Positions 17,166 to 25,437 of a stretch of 64,000 nt of DNA are shown here, piece after piece. Origin of the DNA: Antribacter gilvus (lineage in GTDB: Bacteria; Actinomycetota; Actinomycetes; Actinomycetales; Cellulomonadaceae); assembly GCF_003946865.1 (NCBI RefSeq), contig NZ_QXTH01000004.1:62001-126000 (forward strand). Reading direction: 5' to 3'. Made by a program: the position numbers and the translations under genes. Position 1 is the first letter of the stretch. The number at the start of each line of letters is the position of its first letter. Under the pieces are notes generated by a model that did not search any database, was not told where the DNA came from, and worked only from the letters and a program-made list of their open reading frames with translations.

Positions 17166-18205
17166 CAGGCGACCCGGTGATCCTGTGGCCCTGGGTGTGG
17201 GTGGCCGTCGGGGTGGTGATCCTCGCCGTGGGTGCGGCGGGCTGGGTGGTGAGCGGCCGGCGTCGGGCATCGCGGCAGGAGGCCACCTGGGTGGCCAACT
17301 CCGCCTACCTGGCGAAGGTGCCCGCGTTCCGCGCGTGGTTGCGCCGCTACCGGCTGTGGCGCGCCCTGCTCGCGGCGGGTCTCCTGGTCGCGGTGCTCGG
17401 CGCCGGGGCGCTGGCTGCCCGCCCGGCCCGGACCGACACCGTCGTGGAGCGCCTCGGCACGCGCGACATCGTGCTCTGCCTGGACGTGTCCGGGTCCATG
17501 ACCGACTACGACGGGGCGGTGCTCGAAGTCTTCCAGCGCATGGTGGACAGCTTCCAGGGCGAGCGGATCGCGCTGTCGGTGTTCAACTCGACGTCGCGCA
17601 CGGTGTTCCCGCTCACTGACGACTACACGCTCGTCCAGGAGGAGCTGCAGCGCGGCATCGAGGCGCTGGAGTCGGTGGACTCGCTCGACCCGGAGGACGA
17701 GGGCGACGCCGAGGACATCCTCGAATACCTCCAGTTCACGGCCGGCACCTGGGTCAACCAGGACGGGGCGAGCCTCATCGGCGACGGTCTGGCGTCCTGC
17801 GGCCTCCTGTTCGACGAGGCGGACACCGAGCGCTCCCGCTCGATCGTCCTCGCCACCGACAACTACGTGTCCGGCGAGCCGATCTACTCGCTGGGCCAGG
17901 CCGCGGACCTCGTGCGGTCGCGCGACATCACGCTGTACGGGATCTTCGGCGGCGACCGCGAGTACTGGGGCGGCCCGGAGGAGCTGGAGTACAAGGGTGT
18001 GGTCGAGGCGGGCGACGGCCTCTACTTCCGCACGGACGACCCGGCCCTGGTGCGGAGCATGGTCGACGACGTCGTGGCCCAGCAGGCGGTCGAGCTCGAC
18101 GCCGCGCCCGAGGTCATCGTCACCGACCTGCCGCGTGAGTGGTACCTCGTGATCGTGGCGGGCGTGACCGCACTGGTCCTGGCGGCCTGGAGGCTGCGCG
18201 AATGA
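17159..18205 (+). CDS. VWA-domain membrane protein (BatA-like)
   Basis: A 348-residue protein with two N-terminal helices (about 9-32 and 70-90), a VWA domain, and a C-terminal helix (WYLVIVAGVTALVLAAW). The metal-ion-dependent adhesion site DVSGSM (DxSxS) is intact, with LATDNYVSGE and LYGIFGGD further on. VWA proteins bind partners through the metal site and are the expected clients of MoxR. ATG 17159 follows AGGAGGTGGTCC and overlaps the preceding TGA; its own stop overlaps the ATG of the second VWA gene. Confidence 0.88.
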   Translation: MVTGDPVILWPWVWVAVGVVILAVGAAGWVVSGRRRASRQEATWVANSAYLAKVPAFRAWLRRYRLWRALLAAGLLVAVLGAGALAARPARTDTVVERLGTRDIVLCLDVSGSMTDYDGAVLEVFQRMVDSFQGERIALSVFNSTSRTVFPLTDDYTLVQEELQRGIEALESVDSLDPEDEGDAEDILEYLQFTAGTWVNQDGASLIGDGLASCGLLFDEADTERSRSIVLATDNYVSGEPIYSLGQAADLVRSRDITLYGIFGGDREYWGGPEELEYKGVVEAGDGLYFRTDDPALVRSMVDDVVAQQAVELDAAPEVIVTDLPREWYLVIVAGVTALVLAAWRLRE

Positions 18206-19233
18206 CGTTCCAACCGATCGCCCCCTGGTACGTCCTCGTCGTCGTGGCGGCGCTGCTCGCCCTGTCCGGGTGGTGCCTCGCCCGCGGGGCGGCGTCGGGC
18301 GGCGCCTCACGCCTGCCCTGGCTCCGGCGTACCGCGCTGTGCCTCGTCCTGCTCGTCGCCGGCCTGGGGCCGTCAGTCGTGGAGACCTCGCGGGACACGA
18401 CGGTCACGGCCGTGGACGTGTTCTTCGTCGTGGACCGCACGGGCTCCATGGCCGCCGAGGACTACGGGCCGGAGGGGAACCAGGAGCGGCTCGTCGGCGT
18501 GCGGAACGACGTCGTGGCGCTGACCACCGCGGTCCCGGGGGCGCGCTACTCGGTGATCGCGTTCGACTCGCAGGCCACCCGCCAGCTGCCGCTCACCACC
18601 GACGCCCGGGCGATCAACGCCTGGGCCCAGACGTTCCGGCGGGAGATCACGCTGTACTCCCAGGGCTCCCTGACGGACCGGCCGCTGGACGAGCTGTCGT
18701 CGGCCCTGGTGGGGTCGGCGGAGCAGCACCCGGCGAGCCTGCGGCTCGTGTTCTTCCTGTCCGACGGCGAGCAGACCGCGGAGGGCGAGCCCCGCTCGTT
18801 CGCCGACCTGGCGCCGCTGATCGACGGCGGGGCCGTTCTCGGCTACGGCACCGAGGAGGGCGGCCGCATGAAGGAGTACGACCCGGACGTGCCGCCCGAG
18901 GAGGCGGAGTACCTGACGGACTCCACGGAGACGACCGCCGACGGCGTCGTGCCGGACGCCCTGTCGCGCATCGACGAGGGCGTGCTACGCGGGCTCGCCG
19001 ACCAGCTCGGCGTCCCCTACGAGCGCCGGACGGCGCCCACGCCGGTGGAGCACCTGGTGGCCGGGTTCGACCCGGAGCAGATGGCCGACGACGGCCGCCG
19101 CACCGTCACGTCCTACCGTCCCGTCGTGTGGCCGCTGGGTCTGGTGCTCGCCGGGCTGCTCGCCTGGGAGACGTTCGCGTTCGCGGGGTCCCTGGCGCTG
19201 GAGCGCCGTCGGCTGGCGGGGGTGCGGCGATGA
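18202..19233 (+). CDS. VWA-domain membrane protein (BatB-like)
   Basis: A 343-residue paralogue of the previous gene, also with two N-terminal helices, a VWA domain and a C-terminal helix followed by a basic tail (LERRRLAGVRR). The metal site reads DRTGSM, with Thr in place of the first Ser of DxSxS, a conservative change that keeps a hydroxyl. FLSDGEQTAEGE marks the second part of the domain. The ATGA overlaps at both ends show tight coupling within the operon. Together with the preceding gene it probably forms a heteromeric VWA pair handled by the MoxR ATPase. Confidence 0.87.
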   Translation: MTFQPIAPWYVLVVVAALLALSGWCLARGAASGGASRLPWLRRTALCLVLLVAGLGPSVVETSRDTTVTAVDVFFVVDRTGSMAAEDYGPEGNQERLVGVRNDVVALTTAVPGARYSVIAFDSQATRQLPLTTDARAINAWAQTFRREITLYSQGSLTDRPLDELSSALVGSAEQHPASLRLVFFLSDGEQTAEGEPRSFADLAPLIDGGAVLGYGTEEGGRMKEYDPDVPPEEAEYLTDSTETTADGVVPDALSRIDEGVLRGLADQLGVPYERRTAPTPVEHLVAGFDPEQMADDGRRTVTSYRPVVWPLGLVLAGLLAWETFAFAGSLALERRRLAGVRR

Positions 19234-20198
19234 CGAACCCGTACTTCGTCCCGCGTGGCGACCGGTCCGCCGAGGCGACGCGGCTGCGGCTGGCCCGCCT
19301 CCGGCGGCGGCAGTGGATGCTTCTGGTCGCGATCCCGCTCGCGATCGTCGGGCTGGTGCTCGGCGTCCGGCTCGCCGCCACGGCGCCGGTCGCGGCGGCC
19401 GCTCGCGGTGACTACGACGCCGAGAGGTTCGTGGACGCCGCCGAGACCTACGAGGGCCAGCGGACGCTCAACCTCGTCGAGCCCTGGAAGGCGCACTTCA
19501 ACGCGGGCACGGCCCGCGCGGCCGACGTCTTCGCGGAGGGCTGGTCGTCGCCCTACAGCGCCACGGACGCGCTCCACGAGGCGTACGACCTCGCGGAGGA
19601 GGAGTCCCCCGAGGTGCGGTGCATGATCCAGACCAACCTCGCCCTGGCGTACGAGGCCATGGGCGACGACGAGTCGCGCACCGCCGAGGAGTACGCCGCG
19701 GAGCTGGCAGCCCTCGAGACCGCCCTGGCCGCCCGCGAGGCGGGCGAGCCCTACGACGAGGAGGCGATCGACCCCTACGGCGACGGCGACGAGCTCGACC
19801 CCGTCGAGGTGCGGGAGGACGTCCAGTCGTGGTTCGAGTGGGCCGAGGAGTCGTACGCGTACGCCGAGAGCGTGCGCACCTGGCCGGACTGCTCGACGGC
19901 GGAGCAGTCGCCGGAGCAGCAGGAGCAGAACGCGGGGGCGCAGCAGCGGCTGCAGGAGAAGGCGGCCCAGGCGGAGCGGAGCCAGCCGGACCACGAGGAG
20001 CCGGCGCCCTCCCCCACTCCGTCGCCGGCCGAGGGGCAGACCGCCGAGGAGCAGGCCGAGGCCGAGCGGCAGCAGCGGCTGCAGGAGTCCAACGAGGAGG
20101 CGGCCGAGACCGCCGACCAGGAGCAGCAGGAGAACCGCGACACCTGGGGGAACGAGGACGGCGAGGAGTCCGGCGGGGGCGGCACGAAGAACTGGTGA
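19230..20198 (+). CDS. TPR-like membrane protein with acidic/Gln-rich tail (BatC-like)
   Basis: Last gene of the MoxR operon, 322 residues. A basic N-terminus (RLRLARLRRRQW) precedes one membrane helix (about 30-50). The extracytoplasmic part has TPR-like helices (AAARGDYDAERFVDAAETYEGQ, KAHFNAGTARAADVFAEGW, MIQTNLALAYEAMGDDESR) and then a long Glu/Gln/Ala-rich, probably coiled or disordered tail ending in GGGGTKNW. Bat operons often end in such a TPR protein, thought to scaffold the VWA proteins. The ATG overlaps the previous stop. Tandem Gln/Glu codons make the tail repetitive. Confidence 0.8.
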   Translation: MTNPYFVPRGDRSAEATRLRLARLRRRQWMLLVAIPLAIVGLVLGVRLAATAPVAAAARGDYDAERFVDAAETYEGQRTLNLVEPWKAHFNAGTARAADVFAEGWSSPYSATDALHEAYDLAEEESPEVRCMIQTNLALAYEAMGDDESRTAEEYAAELAALETALAAREAGEPYDEEAIDPYGDGDELDPVEVREDVQSWFEWAEESYAYAESVRTWPDCSTAEQSPEQQEQNAGAQQRLQEKAAQAERSQPDHEEPAPSPTPSPAEGQTAEEQAEAERQQRLQESNEEAAETADQEQQENRDTWGNEDGEESGGGGTKNW

Positions 20199-20236
20199 GC
20201 CGCCGTCCGCCGAGGTAGTGCCCCCGTCCGCCGGGA

Positions 20237-21454
20237 TCAGCCGCAGAACACCTCGGTGAGGAGCGGCAGCATCGCCGGGCCCAAGGCCCCGCCGACGGGG
20301 GCGGTGGGGTCCTCCACGTGGGTGAGGGAGGCCGTCAGGGTGGTGCCGCCGTCCAGCGAGCTGTACATCAGGGCCGCGTAGCCGGGCGCGCCACCGTTGT
20401 GGTTGAGGACTGTCACGCCCTCGCACGTCGGGTCGAGCGGCCCGAGGTCCATCACCTGGATCCCGAGACCGTACGGGAGGTACTGGGTCGCGTCGGGGTA
20501 CGCGGGCAGGGCGTGGACCGTGGTCATCTCCGCCAGCAGCGGTGCGGGGACCAGGTCGCCGGAGGCCAGCGCGGAGACGAACCGGTGCAGGTCCGCCGTC
20601 GAGGTGACCAGGTCGCCGGCGCCCGGCGCCCACGACAGGTTCTGCCCGGAGACGTCGACGACACGGTCCACGCCGTCGTCGTCGTACCGGAAGTAGCCGT
20701 GCGCGTGCGGTCCGGCGAGCGGCACGGAGGCGTCCGGGAGGGAGGTACGCCGCATGCCCAGCCGCTCGAAGATTCGCTCCTCGGCCTCGGTCACGAACGG
20801 CCGGCCGGTCACCTCTTCCACGACGAGGGTCGCAAGCGTGTAGTTGGTGTTCGAATAGCTGAAACGGGTCCCGGGCTCGAACAGGGCCGGCATACCCAGC
20901 GCGTAGCGGACCAGCCACCCGGCCTCGTACTCCTCGTCCAGATAGTCCTCCGCCCACTCCCCGGTGAGGATGGGGATGCCCGGCACCAGGGCGCCGTCGG
21001 GTGTGAGGTTGCCCGTGTAGCTGGGCACGCCGCTCGTGTGCTGCAGGAGCATCCGGACGGTGATGCGCGGGTCCAGGCCGTAACCGGGCAGGTGGTCGGC
21101 CACCCGGTCGTCGAGCCCGAGGCGCCCCTCGGCCACGAGCTGCAGCACCACGGTCGCCGTAACCGTCTTGCTGACGCTGCCGGCCATGAACACGCCGTCC
21201 GTCGGCGGTGCCTGGGAGCTACCCAGCTTCCGGGCGCCGGCGCTGGCGACCCACTCGCCCGCGTCGTCGTTCACGCGGAGCTGGATGCCGGTGAGGCCGA
21301 CGTCGAGCACGTCGTGCATCGTCTGCCGCAGCTCCGGACGGTCCGGAGCCGGGAGCGGGGCAGCCGCCGGCGCTGCGCCGACCGGGCCGGCCGCGGCGGC
21401 CACGAGGGCCGCGGTGAGGAGGGTGACCAGGGAGTTTCGCGGTGTGTTCGTCAT
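20237..21454 (-). CDS. secreted serine beta-lactamase-like hydrolase (D-Ala carboxypeptidase/esterase family)
   Basis: A 405-residue class C beta-lactamase-fold protein. A signal peptide (LVTLLTAALVAAAAGPVGAAPA, cleaved near residue 30) sends it out of the cell. Catalytic motifs are SVSK (SxxK) in the first third, YSNTNY (YxN) in the middle, and HNGGAPGY in place of KTG near the C-terminus. Two C-terminal Cys (DPTCEG and EVFCG) may form a disulfide. Likely substrates are D-amino-acid peptides or esters. ATG 21454 is chosen: CAGAGT ends seven bases upstream and the signal peptide starts properly. It is convergent with the MoxR operon. Confidence 0.88.
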   Translation of the reverse strand: MTNTPRNSLVTLLTAALVAAAAGPVGAAPAAAPLPAPDRPELRQTMHDVLDVGLTGIQLRVNDDAGEWVASAGARKLGSSQAPPTDGVFMAGSVSKTVTATVVLQLVAEGRLGLDDRVADHLPGYGLDPRITVRMLLQHTSGVPSYTGNLTPDGALVPGIPILTGEWAEDYLDEEYEAGWLVRYALGMPALFEPGTRFSYSNTNYTLATLVVEEVTGRPFVTEAEERIFERLGMRRTSLPDASVPLAGPHAHGYFRYDDDGVDRVVDVSGQNLSWAPGAGDLVTSTADLHRFVSALASGDLVPAPLLAEMTTVHALPAYPDATQYLPYGLGIQVMDLGPLDPTCEGVTVLNHNGGAPGYAALMYSSLDGGTTLTASLTHVEDPTAPVGGALGPAMLPLLTEVFCG

Positions 21455-21509
21455 GACCACCACTCTGGTCGGCGGTCCTGACACGGTGCCGTCACGCCGC
21501 TGACACGGG

Positions 21510-21587
21510 TCGTCGGACGAAGTGACTATCTCGGCACCTCGGCCTCGCCGAGATAGTCACCTGGTCCGACGAGGTGACTATCTCGGC
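21510..21587. terminator. long inverted repeat with a third copy (alternative hairpins)
   Basis: The word GTGACTATCTCGGC occurs at 21522-21535 and 21574-21587, and its complement at 21547-21560. The first pair extends outward through a matching nine-base block (TCGTCGGAC/GTCCGACGA), giving a 26-bp stem with three mismatches and an 11-nt loop; the complement can instead pair with the third copy. It follows the E2 gene stop on the minus strand, so it can serve as that operon's terminator. Confidence 0.6.
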
Positions 21588-21605
21588 GGCGGGGGCAGGC
21601 CTTGG

Positions 21606-23069
21606 TCAGCGCCAGACCAGCCCGACCGCCGGGTCCTGGAGGACCCGGGCGACGTCGGAGAGGAACCGCGCCCCCAGCTCACCGTCGACGAGCCGGTGGT
21701 CGAAGCTCAGCGCGAGCTGGGTCACCCAGCGCGGCTTGATCTTGCCCTTGTGCACCCACGGCTGCTGGCGGATCGCGCCGAACGCCAGGATCCCGGCCTC
21801 GCCCGGGTTGAGGATCGGTGTCCCCGAGTCGATGCCGAACACGCCCACGTTCGTGATCGTGAACGTGCCGTCCGACATGTCCGCCGGGCTGGTGCGCCCC
21901 GCGCGGGCCGTTCCCGTGAGGCCGGAGATGGCCTGGGCCAGCCCCAGCAGGTCGAGGGCGTGCGCGTCCTTGATGTTGGGCACCACGAGCCCTCGCGGCG
22001 TCGCGGCGGCGATCCCGAGGTTGATGTAGTGCTTGTAGACGATCTCCTGCGCGACGTCGTCCCAGGTCGCGTTGATCTGCGGGTGCCGCCGGATGGCGAG
22101 CAGCACCGCCTTGGCAGCGATGAGCAGCGGCGTGACCCGCACGTCCGCGAAGTCGCGGTCCTTCTTCAGGTCCTCGACGAGGCGCATGGTCCGCGTCACG
22201 TCGACGGTGTGGAAGACGGTCACGTGCGGCGCGGTGAACGCGCTGTGGACCATCGCCTCCGCCGTGCGCTTGCGCACGGACTTCACGGGGACGCGGGTCT
22301 GGCGCCCGTCGGCCGTCACCGTGCCCGACGCCAGCCACGGCTCGTCCGACCAGCTCGCCAGCTGCTGCGGCTCGGCGGCCTTCGACTTCGCGAGGACGTC
22401 CTCCCGCGTGACGATCCCGCCCGGCCCGCTCGCGGGGACGCTCGCCAGGTCGACGCCCAGGTCCTTGGCCAGCTTGCGCACGGGCGGCTTGGCCAGCACG
22501 CGGGCGCGGGCGGCGGTGTCGGTGCCCGACGCCGGACGGTCGGCCTGGGCAGGCACGCTCGCCAGGGCGGGTGCCGGGTGGGCGGCCGGGGCGGGGGCGG
22601 CCGGGGCAGGCGGCGGAGGCGCCGCGACGAGAGCCGGGGCGGGGGCCGCCGGCGCGTCCGAGGCCGCCGCGTACCGGCGGCGACGGCCCGAGGCCGCCGC
22701 CTCGGCGGTGCCGTAACCCACGAGCACCGAGCCGGAGGTCTCCAGGGCCGCCGGGGCCGACCCGCCGGCGTCGGCCACCGGAGCGTGTGCCGGGGCGGGG
22801 GCCGACGGAGCGGGGGCCGACGCCGAGACGCCCGTGGCGATCTCGATGATCGGGGTGCCGACGTCCACCGTGATACCCGGGCTGACAAGGATGCCCATGA
22901 CCGTGCCGGCCCAGGGCGAGGGCAGCTCGACCAGGGACTTCGCGGTCTCGATCTCGACGATCGTCTGGTTGACCTCGACCCGGTCGCCGACAGCGACCTT
23001 CCACTCGACGATCTCGGCCTCGGTCAGGCCCTCCCCCACATCAGGCAGGAGGAAGCGCTGGTTCGACAT
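21606..23069 (-). CDS. 2-oxoacid dehydrogenase E2 (dihydrolipoyl acyltransferase)
   Basis: Third gene of the E1alpha-E1beta-E2 operon, 487 residues. One N-terminal lipoyl domain carries the lipoylated Lys in IETAKSLVELP (about residue 44). An Ala/Pro-rich linker leads to an E3-binding domain (VRKLAKDLGVDLASVPASGPGGIVTREDV), another linker, and the CoA-dependent acyltransferase domain with the catalytic FDHRLVDG near the C-terminus. It transfers acyl groups to CoA. In actinobacteria pyruvate is usually handled by AceE-type E1, so this alpha-beta type complex more likely uses branched-chain 2-oxoacids (bkd), but pyruvate cannot be excluded. No E3 gene is nearby. Confidence 0.93.
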   Translation of the reverse strand: MSNQRFLLPDVGEGLTEAEIVEWKVAVGDRVEVNQTIVEIETAKSLVELPSPWAGTVMGILVSPGITVDVGTPIIEIATGVSASAPAPSAPAPAHAPVADAGGSAPAALETSGSVLVGYGTAEAAASGRRRRYAAASDAPAAPAPALVAAPPPPAPAAPAPAAHPAPALASVPAQADRPASGTDTAARARVLAKPPVRKLAKDLGVDLASVPASGPGGIVTREDVLAKSKAAEPQQLASWSDEPWLASGTVTADGRQTRVPVKSVRKRTAEAMVHSAFTAPHVTVFHTVDVTRTMRLVEDLKKDRDFADVRVTPLLIAAKAVLLAIRRHPQINATWDDVAQEIVYKHYINLGIAAATPRGLVVPNIKDAHALDLLGLAQAISGLTGTARAGRTSPADMSDGTFTITNVGVFGIDSGTPILNPGEAGILAFGAIRQQPWVHKGKIKPRWVTQLALSFDHRLVDGELGARFLSDVARVLQDPAVGLVWR

Positions 23070-23079
23070 CTACAGCCTC

Positions 23080-24105
23080 TCAGTGCGCGAAGGCGCGGTC
23101 GACGGCGTCGAGCACGCGATCGACGCTCGGCAGGTAGTCGTGCTCGAGCTTGGCCACCGGGTACGGCGTGTGGAAACCGCCCACCCGGAGCACCGGCGCC
23201 TCCAGAGCGTAGAAGCATTCCTCGGTCACCCGCGCAGCGATCTCAGCGCCGGCGCCGAAGAACACGGGCGCCTCGTGGATGACGATGCAACGGCCCGTCT
23301 TGCGGACGCTCGCCGCGATGGTGCTGGTGTCGATCGGCGAGATGGCGCGCAGGTCGATCACCTCGGCCGACCGGCCCTCGGCGGCGAGCGCGTCCGCGCT
23401 CTTCAGGGCCGTGGCGACGGTGGGCCCGTAGGCCACGAGGGTGACGTCGGTGCCTGCCCGGACCACCTGGGCCGCGTTGAGCGTGGCGGCGCCGACGGGC
23501 GCGTCGAGGTCGACGTCGCCCTTGGACCAGTAGCGGCCCTTGGGCTCGAAGAAGATCACGGGGTCCGGGGAGGTGATGGCCTCCTGGATCATCGTGTACG
23601 CGTCCTGCGGGGTGGCGGGCGTGACGATGCGCAGACCCGGGGTGTGGGCGAACAGCGCCTCCGGGCTCTCGCTGTGGTGCTCCACCGCGCCGATGCCGCC
23701 GCCGTAGGGGATGCGCACCACGACGGGCACGCTCACGGCGCCGCGGGAGCGGTAGCGCAGCTTGGCGAGCTGGGTCGTGATCTGGTTGTAGGCGGGGAAC
23801 ACGAAGCCGTCGAACTGGATCTCGCAGACGGGCCGGTAGCCGCGCAGCGCAAGGCCGATCGCGGTACCGAGGATGCCCGACTCGGCGAGCGGCGTGTCGA
23901 CGACCCGGTCCTCGCCGAACTCCTTCTGCAGCCCGTCGGTCACGCGGAAGACGCCGCCCAGCGGGCCGATGTCCTCGCCCATGAGCAGGACCTTCGGGTC
24001 GTCCTTGAGGGACTGGCGCAGTCCCTCGTTGATCGCCTTCGCAAGGGTGAGGGTCCGGGTGCTCGACATCGTCGTCGTCTCCCGGTGCTCGGCGGTGGTG
24101 GTCAT
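23080..24105 (-). CDS. 2-oxoacid dehydrogenase E1 beta subunit
   Basis: A 341-residue partner of E1alpha, forming the thiamine-diphosphate heterotetramer that decarboxylates a branched-chain 2-oxoacid or pyruvate. Family features are MGEDIGPLGGVFRVTDGL, PLAESGILGTAIGLALRGYRPVCEIQF, and HHSESPEALFAHTPGLRIVTPATP. ATG 24105 follows GGAGGG and overlaps the E1alpha stop (ATGA), so the two subunits are translated together. E2 follows after ten bases. Confidence 0.94.
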   Translation of the reverse strand: MTTTAEHRETTTMSSTRTLTLAKAINEGLRQSLKDDPKVLLMGEDIGPLGGVFRVTDGLQKEFGEDRVVDTPLAESGILGTAIGLALRGYRPVCEIQFDGFVFPAYNQITTQLAKLRYRSRGAVSVPVVVRIPYGGGIGAVEHHSESPEALFAHTPGLRIVTPATPQDAYTMIQEAITSPDPVIFFEPKGRYWSKGDVDLDAPVGAATLNAAQVVRAGTDVTLVAYGPTVATALKSADALAAEGRSAEVIDLRAISPIDTSTIAASVRKTGRCIVIHEAPVFFGAGAEIAARVTEECFYALEAPVLRVGGFHTPYPVAKLEHDYLPSVDRVLDAVDRAFAH

Positions 24106-25283
24106 CGGGTCCCTCCCTGGGGGTGTGCGGCAGGGGTCGTCGCGCCGGCTGCGGGGCCTGCGGGCGGTTCGCCCGCCTCGAAGGCCTCGAACCAGGCGCG
24201 ATCCTCGGCGACGATGCTGTGCGGGGTTCCGTAGACGTCGTCGAAGATGGTGGTCGCGGAGCCGGGGTGGAGCTCTCGCGTCTCGGTACGGACGCGCTCG
24301 GCGAGGGCTTCGGCGTCGGCGTCGAGCTCGGTCAGGAACTCGTCGTCGAGGGCGCCCTCGGAGCGCAGCAGGGTCTCGAGGCGGGCGATCGGGTCACGAC
24401 GGCCCCACATCTCCTCCTGCTCGGTGGTGCGGTAACGGGTCGGGTCGTCCGAGGTGGTGTGCGCACCCATCCGGTACGTGTACGCCTCGATGAAGGTCGG
24501 GCCGCCGCCGCTGCGGGCACGCTGCAACGCCTCGGTCGTGGCGGCGTAGACGGCCAGCACGTCGTTGCCGTCGACGCGGAGGCTCGGGACACCGAAGCCC
24601 TCGCCGCGCTTGTAGATCGGTACCTTCGACTGCTTCGACGTCGGTACCGAGATGGCCCACTGGTTGTTCTGGCAGAAGAACACCACCGGCGACTCGTTCA
24701 CCGAGGCGAACACGAGCGCCTCGTTGACGTCGCCCTGGGAGGTGGCGCCGTCGCCGAAGTACGCGACGACGGCGGCGTCGACGTCGTCGTCCCCGGTGCC
24801 GACCGCGCCGTCGCGCTGGATGCCCATGGCGTAGCCCGCGGCATGCAGCGCCTGCGACCCGATGACGACGGTGTACAGGTGCACGTTGTGCTCGTTCGGG
24901 TCCCAGCCACCGTGGTCCGAGGCGCGGTAGAACCGCAGGCGGTCCACGGGGTCGACGCCGCGCACCTGCAGCACGCCGTGCTCGCGGTACGAGGGGAACA
25001 CGTAGTCCTGAGGGCGCAGGGCGTGGGCGCTGCCCACCTGCGCCGCCTCCTGGCCGCGGGCGGGCGCGTAGAGCGCGAGCTCGCCCTGCCGCTGGAGGGA
25101 CGTCGCCTCGTCGTCGAAGCGGCGCGTCAGGACCATGTCTCGGTATATCTCGCGCAGCCGCTCCGTGGTGAGGCCCGCCGCCAGCTCGCGGTAAGGCTTC
25201 GTTCCCCGGGACGTCACTCGCGTGCCCTCGGGGGTCAGGAGCTGCAGGAGGGGCACGTCGCCCCCGTCGATCTCGTGCTTCAC
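24102..25283 (-). CDS. 2-oxoacid dehydrogenase E1 alpha subunit
   Basis: First gene of the operon, 393 residues. The thiamine-diphosphate motif reads GDGATSQGDVNEALVFASVNESPVVFFCQNNQWAIS, and the regulated/active-site loop region is YRMGAHTTSDDPTRYR. With E1beta it oxidatively decarboxylates a 2-oxoacid and acylates E2. GTG 25283 follows GAAGGAGA. About 55 bases upstream lies a 50-bp symmetric palindrome that is the obvious operator. The tail (GPAAGATTPAAHPQGG) is Ala/Gly/Pro-rich. Branched-chain substrate is more likely than pyruvate for this lineage (inference). Confidence 0.94.
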   Translation of the reverse strand: MKHEIDGGDVPLLQLLTPEGTRVTSRGTKPYRELAAGLTTERLREIYRDMVLTRRFDDEATSLQRQGELALYAPARGQEAAQVGSAHALRPQDYVFPSYREHGVLQVRGVDPVDRLRFYRASDHGGWDPNEHNVHLYTVVIGSQALHAAGYAMGIQRDGAVGTGDDDVDAAVVAYFGDGATSQGDVNEALVFASVNESPVVFFCQNNQWAISVPTSKQSKVPIYKRGEGFGVPSLRVDGNDVLAVYAATTEALQRARSGGGPTFIEAYTYRMGAHTTSDDPTRYRTTEQEEMWGRRDPIARLETLLRSEGALDDEFLTELDADAEALAERVRTETRELHPGSATTIFDDVYGTPHSIVAEDRAWFEAFEAGEPPAGPAAGATTPAAHPQGGTR

Positions 25284-25337
25284 GCGGTCTCCTTCGCTGC
25301 AACTTCCGGACGCCGGCCCCCGTTGCTGGACCGCCGC

Positions 25338-25387
25338 AACCTACGTCCTCGTAGCCTACGCAAGCGTAGGCTACGGCTCCGTAGGTT
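25338..25387. promoter_or_regulatory. two-tier palindromic operator with four CCTACG half-sites
   Basis: AACCTACG (25338-25345) mirrors CGTAGGTT (25380-25387), and GTAGCCTACGC (25351-25361) mirrors GCGTAGGCTAC (25364-25374), all about one centre between 25362 and 25363. The four CCTACG/CGTAGG half-sites are symmetric. The position just upstream of the E1alpha start fits a repressor or Lrp-type octamer site; the cognate regulator is not evident, though the MocR gene ends 50 bases away. Confidence 0.7.
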
Positions 25388-25437
25388 AAGCAGTCTCCGT
25401 GTCACCCAAGGTGTCGGTCTCCTCTTTGGAGGAAACC

